Origin: JACQQW01 sp964520655
GTDB lineage: Bacteria; Omnitrophota; Gorgyraeia; Zapsychrales; Fredricksoniimonadaceae
Reading direction: 5' to 3'
DNA length: 64,000 bases
Assembly (NCBI GenBank): GCA_964520655.1
Contig: CAZFNI010000006.1
Location: 1 to 64,000 of the forward strand
Made by a program: the position numbers and the translations under genes. Under the pieces are notes generated by a model, which was not told where the DNA came from, did not search any database, and was given only the letters and a program-made list of their open reading frames with translations. Of the stretch, positions 32,997 through 41,819 are shown one piece after another. Every line of letters begins with the position of its first letter. Position 1 is the stretch's first letter.

Positions 32997-33018
32997 TCGA
33001 TCCCCGGTACCTCCACCA
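32997..33018 (+). other. Candidate attachment site, right copy
   Basis: Repeats the last 22 bases of ssrA with one mismatch and is followed by TCTTTTTTCG, which could be the original ssrA terminator region displaced by the insertion. No other tmRNA or tRNA part is present here. Confidence 0.75.
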
Positions 33019-33061
33019 TCTTTTTTCGTACCATCAGTTTTACCGTCGCTCTGCCTTAAAT

Positions 33062-33089
33062 TTGCCTTTCGCTCTATATAGTTTATACT
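33062..33089 (+). promoter_or_regulatory. Promoter of the giant protein gene
   Basis: TTGCCT (33062-33067), 16-base spacer, TATACT (33084-33089), only 9 bases before the ATG at 33099, so the transcript would start at or next to the ATG. Confidence 0.55.
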
Positions 33090-33098
33090 TTCTATATA

Positions 33099-36000
33099 AT
33101 GCGATCCCCATTATTGATTCTTCTTGCCTTTGTATTTTTCATTGATTCTTTGTGCCCTCACTATATCGGAGCGCAAGAACTGGTTTTGCCAACTCCCGGC
33201 AGCATGGTGCAGTTAAGTCCTGCGCTTGATCCCGCTGTACTAAAAGGCATCAAAGTCCATCCAGAGAATCCTTTCAAGTTTGATTTCGTTTTGGATAAAG
33301 GCCAATCCATGCTGCGCGATGCCCAGATCAAAGAGGAATCAACAAAACTCGTTAAATATTTCCTATCTGCATTAACTATCCCTGAAAAAGACCTTTGGGT
33401 GAACCTAAGTCCGTATGAAAAAGACCGTATCGTGCCGGAAAGTTTCGGGCAAACCGAAATGGGCCGCGATCTATTGGCTCAGGATTATTTGCTTAAACAG
33501 ATCACCGCGAGTTTAGTCTATCCGGAAGGGGATATTGGTAAACAGTTCTGGAAGAGGGTGTATGAGTTGTCCGGGAATAAGAATGTCCCGGTCAATACGT
33601 TTAATAAAGTGTGGATCGTCCCGGATAAAGCGGTGGTGTATGAGAATGCGAAGAATGGTACAGCGTATGTCGTTGAATCATCATTAAAGGTATTAACAGA
33701 ACAGGATTATCTAGCCCAGGATAAGAATGCGGCGGGTGGCGCCCAAGCTGTTCGTTTCGCCCGCAGCTTAAGGGGGACAATGGCATTATCTCCTGCTACC
33801 CCACGGGGGGATGGGTTAAGCGAGGACGAAAGGAACAGTTGGGCGACAGGACCCGCTCATGCTATTCGTGATCTTGTTATTCCGCAATTGACCAAAGAGG
33901 TCAACACGGGTGCGAACTTCGCCCAATTGCGTCAGGTCTATAATTCTCTCATCCTGGCAACTTGGTATAAGAAGAGGATCAAGGACAGCATTCTCTCCCA
34001 GGTCTATTCGGATAAAAACAAGGTAGATGGTATCAAGATCAATGATCCCAAGGAGAAAGAACGGATATACACTCAATACTTGGAAGCATTCAAGAAGGGT
34101 GCGTATAACTACATCAAAGAAGAGCAAGATCCCAACACCCACCAAATTTCTCCAAGAAAATATTTTTCTGGAGGGTTTGATCTGGCGATGCTGTCGCAGA
34201 TCAAGACCACCGACGATCCCCAAAGCATTGCCCCTGGCAGAAATGAATATTTATCCTTAGAGGTTGGGATCAATGAGTCGATCGATCCCGCACAGATCAC
34301 TGTAAAAAAAGAAGCGCAACGGTTTTATTATTGGCTGTTCCCAAGAAAAACATTGCCTGATTGGACGGTCGAGAAGATCACCAGTTTGAAACAAGATACG
34401 GCGGATAAAGAAGAGAAAGCGCAGGATGCTGTTGAAGTATTTCAGGATCTTTTAAGAAGCTTTCAAGGTGATCCTGAGAAGTTATTCATGAAGATCAGGG
34501 CGGACTTTGATCTGCCTAAGATCAATACGGTTGATCTGACCAAAAGGATCAAGGCGGGTTATTACGATTCTGGCGCTCACAAGGATGTTTATTTGATCGA
34601 ATTTGAGACCCGCCGAGGCCCGCCTTTAACAATGGCTATTGTTTTAAAACGCGAACAGGCGCCTGGAGATATTGCCGGCAATGAGGTCACTGACCTTAGG
34701 CGGCTGACAAAATTAGGCAAGAAGGAAAAAAGCAAATACCCGGTTCCTGCCATGGGAGATGTGATCAAGACCGAGGGCGGCCGTCTGATGTACCTGGAAG
34801 AATTTATCGAAGGCTCAACGGTGGATCAGCTTGAGCAGCAAGGGAAGCTGACATTAAAGATCAGACAAAAGCTGATCGAGAATTTGTTTAAGATATCGCG
34901 GGGATTAAGTGCGGAGATCAGTATTCCCATTGACTTTCATAAACGCAATTGGGTTGTCAACAGCGATGGGGAACCGATCATGGTGGATATCGGCAACCGC
35001 CGGGTGAATATTTTCTCCCAAAGAGAAAGTGCCGGACATCGGTCAGAAGCATTCTTGCTCATGAGTTTGATGGTCCAGTATGGTTTTGGTGATGCCAGAG
35101 ACAGATTTATTTTTGATGCTATCGCCAGATCATTGCCGGCAGAGGCGACCAGTGCGTTTTTCGAGAATGTGCTCGCGTTCTTTATCAACACCGAAGGGGT
35201 GGCGCGGTTGATGCAGAAAAAGGGAGGGACTTTCTTTTTGGATCTGCGCGGCGGGGACGGGGATTTCGAGAAAGCGTTACAGGGTTTAGCGGAGAATTTC
35301 AATGAGATCTTCAAAGCATATCTGGATAATCCTGCGCCGTATATTAACGAGAATGATCTTAAAGGCGTTAATCCCAAGGTGATTGCAGGGGTTCTGTTGT
35401 TGGTGCTGGTTTCTTTAAGGTCATCAGATAGCAACATCACGATTGATCCTGAAACGATCGCACAATTAGAAAAAATAAGCGGGGCTATTCCCCAACAAAT
35501 GCAATCAGGATCTCCAGCGGTGGAGCAGGAACAAAAAGTAGAAAGGGAAAAGTCTGTTCAATTCCATTATTCAGAGATCTTGTCGTTAGGTTCCAAGGGC
35601 GCAGCCTTTAATGAATTCAAAGAATTGTTCTTGAAGGCACAGAACATTGCAGATCTAGAAAGATATATCAAGGATCTAAAAGGAAAGGTTAATCCGATCA
35701 CGGGAAGAGTGTACATTTTTCAGGATGATCCGGGCGATGTTGTTCACAAAGCGTTGAATGCCGCCACATTGACAAGAGAAGTGGAGATAGCGCTCATTGC
35801 CTTTCAACGGCATTGGAATTTGCGAGAAGACGGGGATGTCGGGCCGGAAACAAGAACAAAGATCAAGGATCAAATGGACAGGGCCATGGTCCAACCGGTG
35901 GCAACAAGAGAAGAAGCTGAAAGTATACTGGTCACTTCAGATCAATTGAAAGAGATTCAACAACAACGCGCATTGACGCGGGAAGAGATCCAACAATTTA

Positions 36001-38162
36001 GCGAACAATTCCCAAGTTTTGATTGGGAAAAAGCTTCTTATGTTCCCTGGGGGGAAGTTGTGCATGATCCGCGCCGCGAACCTGGTCCACAAAACTTGAA
36101 TCAATTGCACATGTGGCAGAATTTGTTTGATGTGCGCAGGTATTCTTTATTCATGGTAAAAGACATTCTTGAGGGCAAGCTGGATGCTCAGGGTTTTAAG
36201 ACAGCGTTAATAGCAATGCACCGCAGGCTTCTGTTAGGTGAAAAAGGATCAAGGCCTTATTTCCCGAGGCTCATGAGAACATTAATCAAATTGCAAGATG
36301 AAAGTTCTTACGGTGTATTAAACAACCACATGAGTGCTAAAAGCAATGCTTTGTTCCCTATCATTGATCGTTTTCTCAAGAGTAAGGATGTGGATATTAA
36401 TAAAAAGCTCGACTATCTGGCTGAATTCTATGTCGTTTTTATGCATCCGGAATATTTCTTTCAGGAAGGGAATAATTCTTTAGTGATGGATATGATAAAC
36501 GGTTTGCTGCGTTTATCCCGAAGCAACGGTATAGCGCACGGGAATATGGATCGTTTATTTTTAATGGATATCGATGAGATAACAATGCGCAATGCGTTGA
36601 AACGGGAAATTGTTGGGTTGTTTGCTGCCGCGCAAAAGAGCGAGCAAATAAATGATAGCGGAAATCAAGCGATGGCCGTGATCCCGGACATGTCTGACAA
36701 AGAGGTGGAGTTCGCTAAGATCGTTAGCGGACTGGATCTTCCTCCCCGAGCGCGGATATTGACCATCGGCGCAACTTACGGCAAGAAACTTAGATCGGGA
36801 AGGCTCAGGCAGCATCTGAGGCAAGTCAGGGCAGAAGAGATCTATGCGGCTTTGGGCCATCATGTCGATGTTTTTCAGTCTGATGAAGATGGTGCCCTAT
36901 GGCAGAAAGCAACAGAGGATGCGCAGCGACCAGCATATATGCAGAACATCCAGGTTTATCCAGTTCGTTTTGGAAAAGAAAGCCCAATAGCAGAGGGCAG
37001 TATTGATCTGGTGGATATGATGAGCGTGATCACCAATCCAAATGATCTTGAAGCAAATCCGGGAAATATCTACGGCATTCTTGACGGTATTGCGAAGGTT
37101 CTCAAAGACGGCGGGTTGTTGAGGGTGGGGTGGTATAACGACGGCGACCAGGAAAATGAAGCCGCGCGGACAGATTTTCTTCTTAGACATTTGAGAAAAT
37201 ATGTTGAGCTTGTCGAGGTCACTTCTGGAGAGAATGAGGCCCATCGCTGGGTGATCTATAAAGCGAATAAGATCAACAGCAAAGAATTTTCGCAGAATAT
37301 GGATGAGGGCGATCCGTCATTTGAAGACGATAGCGCCATGAAGGCGCTCTCTGTTAAAGAGCAGACTCAAATGATGAAAGTACTGCAAATGGCGAAAGAA
37401 AGTCGGTTAAGGCCTTTGGGCGTTAAGGGAGAAACTTCTGCTTTAAATGTCTTAATAAAAGGTGCAGGTGGTGCTCAGAAAGCATTGTCATGGATCGATG
37501 GATTTAAAAGCATAGATGATCTGAGCTGGGAAGATCGAGTGAATCTTAGAAAAATGCGAATAGAGATTTTATTTATGTTAGGCAGAATAAAGCAAGCAAA
37601 ACAGGAGATATTCCAGTTTAGGGATTTTGTCGGGAATGCCAGTGCTGTATCTTTGGGAATAGGGAATGAGGAATTTGAAGAAATACGTCTAAAGGGTTTC
37701 TTGAAAGGAATTCATTTGGTCCATAAGTATATCTTTACAAGCAAGACATCCGGGTTGGATATTGATTTTGCTGGTCCCGTGTTGGGTTATCAAGCGATAA
37801 GCCTCCAGGGACATTTATTAATGGCGCAGATCTATCATGATCTTGGGCGATATGCACAAGCCTATCAAGAACTAGGGAAATGTGTGTCGGTAACGGATTT
37901 TCATCGGGCATATTTTGAGAAGTTACATGCTGAGATACTTGCGGACATTCATAAAAAGATGGATGAATATCCAGAGAGAAGAGGCGGTATTGATCTCAAC
38001 GATGATCGTCTTGACCTTAGAATAAAGAACGACGGGGGATCAATGTCTTTATATGTGGACCCAGCCATGCTCGAACAACTTAAAAGTGTTCCTGGGTTTA
38101 CGCCCGTCATTATCAATATCCAGCCTTTGCCTGATGTAAAAGCATTTCTGATCAATCGTTGA
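33099..38162 (+). CDS. Giant secreted multidomain protein (Omnitrophota-type)
   Basis: 1687 residues. A signal peptide (residues 1-25) precedes a long N-terminal region. Residues about 480-675 resemble a protein-kinase or aminoglycoside-phosphotransferase fold: FHKRNWVV near 613 and MVDIGN near 627 sit where the catalytic loop and DFG-like motif belong. Residues 895-923 (ALIAFQRHWNLREDGDVGPE) look like a peptidoglycan-binding domain. Residues about 1215-1390 resemble a SAM-dependent methyltransferase. The end (GGIDLN near 1628, TPVIINI) is a tail I associate with Omnitrophota. How these domains act together is unknown. Confidence 0.85.
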   Translation: MRSPLLILLAFVFFIDSLCPHYIGAQELVLPTPGSMVQLSPALDPAVLKGIKVHPENPFKFDFVLDKGQSMLRDAQIKEESTKLVKYFLSALTIPEKDLWVNLSPYEKDRIVPESFGQTEMGRDLLAQDYLLKQITASLVYPEGDIGKQFWKRVYELSGNKNVPVNTFNKVWIVPDKAVVYENAKNGTAYVVESSLKVLTEQDYLAQDKNAAGGAQAVRFARSLRGTMALSPATPRGDGLSEDERNSWATGPAHAIRDLVIPQLTKEVNTGANFAQLRQVYNSLILATWYKKRIKDSILSQVYSDKNKVDGIKINDPKEKERIYTQYLEAFKKGAYNYIKEEQDPNTHQISPRKYFSGGFDLAMLSQIKTTDDPQSIAPGRNEYLSLEVGINESIDPAQITVKKEAQRFYYWLFPRKTLPDWTVEKITSLKQDTADKEEKAQDAVEVFQDLLRSFQGDPEKLFMKIRADFDLPKINTVDLTKRIKAGYYDSGAHKDVYLIEFETRRGPPLTMAIVLKREQAPGDIAGNEVTDLRRLTKLGKKEKSKYPVPAMGDVIKTEGGRLMYLEEFIEGSTVDQLEQQGKLTLKIRQKLIENLFKISRGLSAEISIPIDFHKRNWVVNSDGEPIMVDIGNRRVNIFSQRESAGHRSEAFLLMSLMVQYGFGDARDRFIFDAIARSLPAEATSAFFENVLAFFINTEGVARLMQKKGGTFFLDLRGGDGDFEKALQGLAENFNEIFKAYLDNPAPYINENDLKGVNPKVIAGVLLLVLVSLRSSDSNITIDPETIAQLEKISGAIPQQMQSGSPAVEQEQKVEREKSVQFHYSEILSLGSKGAAFNEFKELFLKAQNIADLERYIKDLKGKVNPITGRVYIFQDDPGDVVHKALNAATLTREVEIALIAFQRHWNLREDGDVGPETRTKIKDQMDRAMVQPVATREEAESILVTSDQLKEIQQQRALTREEIQQFSEQFPSFDWEKASYVPWGEVVHDPRREPGPQNLNQLHMWQNLFDVRRYSLFMVKDILEGKLDAQGFKTALIAMHRRLLLGEKGSRPYFPRLMRTLIKLQDESSYGVLNNHMSAKSNALFPIIDRFLKSKDVDINKKLDYLAEFYVVFMHPEYFFQEGNNSLVMDMINGLLRLSRSNGIAHGNMDRLFLMDIDEITMRNALKREIVGLFAAAQKSEQINDSGNQAMAVIPDMSDKEVEFAKIVSGLDLPPRARILTIGATYGKKLRSGRLRQHLRQVRAEEIYAALGHHVDVFQSDEDGALWQKATEDAQRPAYMQNIQVYPVRFGKESPIAEGSIDLVDMMSVITNPNDLEANPGNIYGILDGIAKVLKDGGLLRVGWYNDGDQENEAARTDFLLRHLRKYVELVEVTSGENEAHRWVIYKANKINSKEFSQNMDEGDPSFEDDSAMKALSVKEQTQMMKVLQMAKESRLRPLGVKGETSALNVLIKGAGGAQKALSWIDGFKSIDDLSWEDRVNLRKMRIEILFMLGRIKQAKQEIFQFRDFVGNASAVSLGIGNEEFEEIRLKGFLKGIHLVHKYIFTSKTSGLDIDFAGPVLGYQAISLQGHLLMAQIYHDLGRYAQAYQELGKCVSVTDFHRAYFEKLHAEILADIHKKMDEYPERRGGIDLNDDRLDLRIKNDGGSMSLYVDPAMLEQLKSVPGFTPVIINIQPLPDVKAFLINR

Positions 38163-38211
38163 TTTTACTGTTTTTCCTGCCGATAATCAGTTAGATTAAA
38201 TTGTGTTTAAC

Positions 38212-38859
38212 ATGTCAGAAAATATTCAACATCCATTGGCTCGTGTATCACTGTTGATGGGATGGCTTATGCTTGTCCTGTGGGCTGCTGTTGCCATGGC
38301 GGAGAGTAAACCACCCGTGAGTTTTAAGCATGTGCCGCTACAATATATCGCGGCATTAGGGGATCCTAAGGCCAACGCCGGCAGCGGCGCTCAGTTGTGG
38401 GGGGTGTGGACGATGGATCCCGGTCCGCGCGGCTGTATGTTGGATAATTATGCCGCATTAAAAGCAGCCGGCGGCATTGCTCCGGCGCAATGGAAGTTCG
38501 ACCATCAAGATTGGTGGCTGGAGGAGCACGGCTTAATTATGGAGAAGCCGGTATTCCCCATCCCTCCGGGGCAGTATGTAGTGACCGGCGGGCGGGAGGT
38601 CACGGCGGTACTAACGATCTATCCTCCGGATAAAACAGGCGATCAGCGATGGGTGTTGGGGGATGGTACGACGCTCCATGATGTAACGCATTTGCCCTGC
38701 CGTGCAGCACGCTATCGGCCCGCTGAAGGCGGGACATGTTCTCCAGATGTTGCACAAAGAACGGATTTCCCGGTGACCCCGGGAGCGGCCATGCCCGCGG
38801 TCAAAGGATGCCGTAAACAAGATTACGCTGTTCTTTTTTTGATCGGAACAGCACAGTAA
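38212..38859 (+). CDS. Conserved secreted protein of unknown function
   Basis: 215 residues from the ATG at 38212; a GTG at 38203 would add three. A signal peptide ends near AVAMAES. The mature part is Trp/Pro/Gly-rich with PLQYIAALGDP, WTMDPGPRGCML, QDWWLEEHGLIMEKP, VTGGREVTAVLTIYP and LHDVTHLPCRAARY. I recall a proteobacterial family of the same pattern, without a known function. Cysteines (4-5 in the mature part) could form disulfides. It lies between the giant protein and the SYLF gene, 21 bases before the latter. Confidence 0.8.
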   Translation: MSENIQHPLARVSLLMGWLMLVLWAAVAMAESKPPVSFKHVPLQYIAALGDPKANAGSGAQLWGVWTMDPGPRGCMLDNYAALKAAGGIAPAQWKFDHQDWWLEEHGLIMEKPVFPIPPGQYVVTGGREVTAVLTIYPPDKTGDQRWVLGDGTTLHDVTHLPCRAARYRPAEGGTCSPDVAQRTDFPVTPGAAMPAVKGCRKQDYAVLFLIGTAQ

Positions 38860-38880
38860 CATCAGTACAAGGAGATAAGG

Positions 38881-39486
38881 ATGAAGAATAAAATATTCAT
38901 ATTGTTTGTGTTGAGTATGGTTGCCGGTCCGATGATCGGTTTTTGTGCTGTGAATTTGAAACCAAAGACAGCGGCCGAATGGCGGGAATATTTGCGCTAC
39001 CGCCGGGATCAAACACTGGAAGATCTTTATAAACTACAGCCGCAAGCGCGTTTGGAGATCATGAAGGCAAAGGGGTATGCGACCTTTTCAAGTTTGAATG
39101 TGAATTTGGTCTTGGCCAGCATGACAGGAGGCAGGGGCATTCTTCATGTCAATGGGCTGCTTGGCGGTAAAGACACGTTCATGCGCATGGCGCAAGGAGG
39201 TTTGGGATTTGGTTTGGGGGTTAAGGATTTTCGCGCAGTCTTTATTTTTGATGATCAGGAGGTTATGGACAGGTTCTTAAACAGCGGCTGGTCATTTGGT
39301 GGTGAAGCGGACGCCGCGGTCAAAGGGGGCGGGGCTGGGGCTGCGGCCAGCGGTGCGATCGCGGTCGCTCCGGGTTTACGGGTTTATCAATTGACGGAAA
39401 ATGGCCTTGCGCTGCAAGCAACGGTTCATGGCACTAAATATTGGCGGGATGCTTTCGTCAACGGCGATAAGAATGCCAGGGAATAA
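38881..39486 (+). CDS. SYLF (Ysc84-like) domain protein
   Basis: 201 residues with a signal peptide (residues 1-22). GGLGFGLGVKDFRAVFIFDDQEVMDRF, followed by SGWSFGGEADAAVKGGG and APGLRVYQLTENGLALQA, fits the SYLF/Ysc84 fold, a lipid-binding domain. In bacteria these proteins are periplasmic or outer-membrane-associated, with poorly known roles. The ribosome-binding site ACAAGGAGATAAGG is strong. It may share a transcript with the gene 21 bases upstream. Confidence 0.82.
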   Translation: MKNKIFILFVLSMVAGPMIGFCAVNLKPKTAAEWREYLRYRRDQTLEDLYKLQPQARLEIMKAKGYATFSSLNVNLVLASMTGGRGILHVNGLLGGKDTFMRMAQGGLGFGLGVKDFRAVFIFDDQEVMDRFLNSGWSFGGEADAAVKGGGAGAAASGAIAVAPGLRVYQLTENGLALQATVHGTKYWRDAFVNGDKNARE

Positions 39487-39540
39487 ATCTTAAATAGTGA
39501 AGTTGATCGCTAAGAAATTTTAGAATTTCATTGATGCTCA

Positions 39541-39671
39541 TAAGGTTAGGGAATAATATGTAAATGTTAGAGAAGGCAACGAAGTCTTCTTTGATATTAG
39601 TGCAGGCAAGGGTGCCTCACCGGTATTCTCTATAATACTAGTGGGGTATTTTTTTCTTACAAGGAGATAAT
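39541..39671 (+). promoter_or_regulatory. Possible structured leader of the chemoreceptor gene
   Basis: AGAGAA (39572-39577) can pair with TTCTCT about 65 bases on, enclosing small stems GAAG/CTTC and GGCA/TGCC. Next come ATACT/GGTAT and a T-run (about 39645-39657), which looks like a weak terminator. The chemoreceptor ATG is 15 bases later. No known riboswitch class was recognised. Confidence 0.3.
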
Positions 39672-41675
39672 ATGGGCATAAAAATCGACAATAATTTGAA
39701 GATCATTATTTCCGGGATTATTTTGGTTTCTTTATTTTCGGTATTTTGGGTTGTTTCTTCCAAAACGCTCAGTGAACTGCAAATTGGTTCCCCCCTTTAT
39801 AAGCGTATTGCTTTAAATAATGAACTAGTCGCCGACATTCTGCCTCCACCGGAGTATATCTTGGAAACATATCAAGTGACGCTGCAGCTACTGGGAGAGC
39901 CCGATCCTAAGACTGTCGGTGAATTGATCGAGAAAACAAGATCATTGCAGAATGATTACAACACGCGTCATGAATATTGGCAAAAAAGTCTGGATGAAGG
40001 CAAGATGAAAAGCACATTACTTGCGGATTCATTTGCCCCGGCCAATGAATTCTATCGTATTTTAAATGAGCAATTTATCCCGGCCATTCAAAAGGGGGAT
40101 AAAGAGACAGCGGCGAAACTTGCTTTTGGGGATCTTGAGGTTCAATATAAGGCGCATCGCGCGGCGATCGATCAGGTTGTCGCGATGGCCAATGAGCGCA
40201 TCAGCAAGGATCAGGCCTCTGCTGATCAGACGGTTAAAGAGAGGACCAACCTTTTAACAGGGGTGGGTGTTGTGATCGTTTTGGCCATTATCATTGTTCT
40301 TTTGGTCTTGCTTAAGACGCTATCGATCACGGTGTATGTCAGCAAGATCAAAGATGTGCTGCAGGCGATGACCAACGGGGATCTAACCAAGCATTCCAAT
40401 ATCAAGCGTTCCGATGAGATCGGTTCCGTCGCGGACATGCTAGAACAGTTAAACGGGCGTTTATCCCAAATGGTCGCGCAGATCCGTTCCTCAGCAGAGC
40501 AATTGGTCGCCGCCACTGAGGAGGTTTCGACCAGCGCGCAGAAGATCTCGGATGGGGCCCAGCAGCAAGCAGCTTCTTTTGAAGAATTATCTTCCTCTGT
40601 TCAATCGAATGCCAGCAATGCCCAAACTGCCAGTGAAGTCTCTCAGGTTGTGTCCGTCAGCGCGAATACAGCCGGAGACGGCATGAATAATACGATCGAT
40701 GCCATGAATGGTATTGAGAAAAGCTCCAAACAGATCAATGAGGCGGTTGAGATTATTACGGATATTGCGGACCAAACCAATCTGTTGGCATTGAACGCGG
40801 CCATTGAAGCGGCGCGTGCCGGGGAGCATGGTAAGGGTTTCGCGGTCGTTGCTGATGAGGTGCGTAAGTTAGCCGAGCGTTCGGCCTCTTCTGCCAAGGA
40901 TATCAAGGCCATTATCCAGGAAAGCTCCCAGCAGGTTTCCAAGGGTGTGGATCTATCCAAATCCGCGGGAGACGGCTTAAAGAAGATGGTGGTTGATATC
41001 GCGAAAGTAGCCGAGCAGCTCAAAGCGATCTCAGGGGCCACCCAAGAACAGGCAGCGACGATGGAGGAGAATACATCGATCACGGAAAGCAATGCGTCGG
41101 CGGCAGAAGAGCTGGCCGCGTCGGCAGAAGAGATGTCTGCCCAGGCCGAAGAGCTGCAGAAAATGGTCAGTTTCTTTAAGACAGATATGGCCCATGTGTC
41201 GTCTGTTTCCGCTAGTGCCGGAACAGCTGCATCCCACAAGCCATCGTCAGGTTCACATCATGCTGCCAAACACAGCGCTCATAGTGAAAAACATGAAACT
41301 GTTCCGTTGAGGATCGGCGGCGAGATGGATTTTAAAGCGGCGATCGATGCTCATGTTCAATGGAAAATGAAATTGCGCGGCTATGTCAGCAATCCGGACA
41401 AGTCCTTGAAAGCAGATATTGTTGGTGTTGACAATAAATGTGCCTTAGGCCAGTGGATCTACGGCGAAGGCCGTAAATTCCAGGACCTATCCGAATATGC
41501 CCAGCTCAAAGAAGAGCATGCTCAATTCCATAAATGTGCCGCAGAGGTCATAGCACTTGCCGATGCCGGGAAAAAAGAACAGGCGAATGAGGTTGTTAAT
41601 CATGGTGCGTATGCAAAGATCTCGAATTCTGTGGTGCAGCGTATTGGAGCAATGAAAGAAAAGGCTGAAGGATAA
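39672..41675 (+). CDS. Methyl-accepting chemotaxis protein with C-terminal CZB domain
   Basis: 667 residues. Membrane helix at about 10-30, a periplasmic four-helix sensor to about 190, second helix 193-215, HAMP (SKIKDVLQAMTNGDLTKH), then the signalling domain with the hairpin tip EIITDIADQTNLLALNAAIEAARAGE and AVVADEVRKLAERS. After a linker, the CZB zinc-binding domain has His in AIDAHVQW, Cys in KCALGQW and His in EEHAQFHK. CZB domains sense zinc or hypochlorous acid in other bacteria. ACAAGGAGATAAT sets the start. No che genes adjoin; a CheY-like gene is at 63314. Confidence 0.93.
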   Translation: MGIKIDNNLKIIISGIILVSLFSVFWVVSSKTLSELQIGSPLYKRIALNNELVADILPPPEYILETYQVTLQLLGEPDPKTVGELIEKTRSLQNDYNTRHEYWQKSLDEGKMKSTLLADSFAPANEFYRILNEQFIPAIQKGDKETAAKLAFGDLEVQYKAHRAAIDQVVAMANERISKDQASADQTVKERTNLLTGVGVVIVLAIIIVLLVLLKTLSITVYVSKIKDVLQAMTNGDLTKHSNIKRSDEIGSVADMLEQLNGRLSQMVAQIRSSAEQLVAATEEVSTSAQKISDGAQQQAASFEELSSSVQSNASNAQTASEVSQVVSVSANTAGDGMNNTIDAMNGIEKSSKQINEAVEIITDIADQTNLLALNAAIEAARAGEHGKGFAVVADEVRKLAERSASSAKDIKAIIQESSQQVSKGVDLSKSAGDGLKKMVVDIAKVAEQLKAISGATQEQAATMEENTSITESNASAAEELAASAEEMSAQAEELQKMVSFFKTDMAHVSSVSASAGTAASHKPSSGSHHAAKHSAHSEKHETVPLRIGGEMDFKAAIDAHVQWKMKLRGYVSNPDKSLKADIVGVDNKCALGQWIYGEGRKFQDLSEYAQLKEEHAQFHKCAAEVIALADAGKKEQANEVVNHGAYAKISNSVVQRIGAMKEKAEG

Positions 41676-41819
41676 GCATAATTCGTTGTTTTGGAATAGG
41701 TTGCGTTGTTTTTTACAGCTGTTGAATTGCCAGAAATCCCTGCCTAAATGTGTTATACTGTAATTAAGGGAGCAGAAATATAACCAGTTCCCTTACGTAG
41801 CAGGCAGGGGGTGATTGCG

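Larger units (their letters stand above)
29301..33018. mobile_element. ssrA-inserted island without visible integrase
   Basis: The 3.7-kb segment lies between the ssrA 3' end and a second copy of its last 22 bases. From about 29690 it is strikingly AT-rich with TTA/AAT-rich codons, unlike both flanks. It holds a GIY-YIG gene, small membrane proteins, a lipoprotein, a TPR protein and a repeated spacer sequence. No recombinase, replication or phage structural gene is visible, so it is a remnant, a satellite needing an outside integrase, or an array built by another mechanism. Confidence 0.7.
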
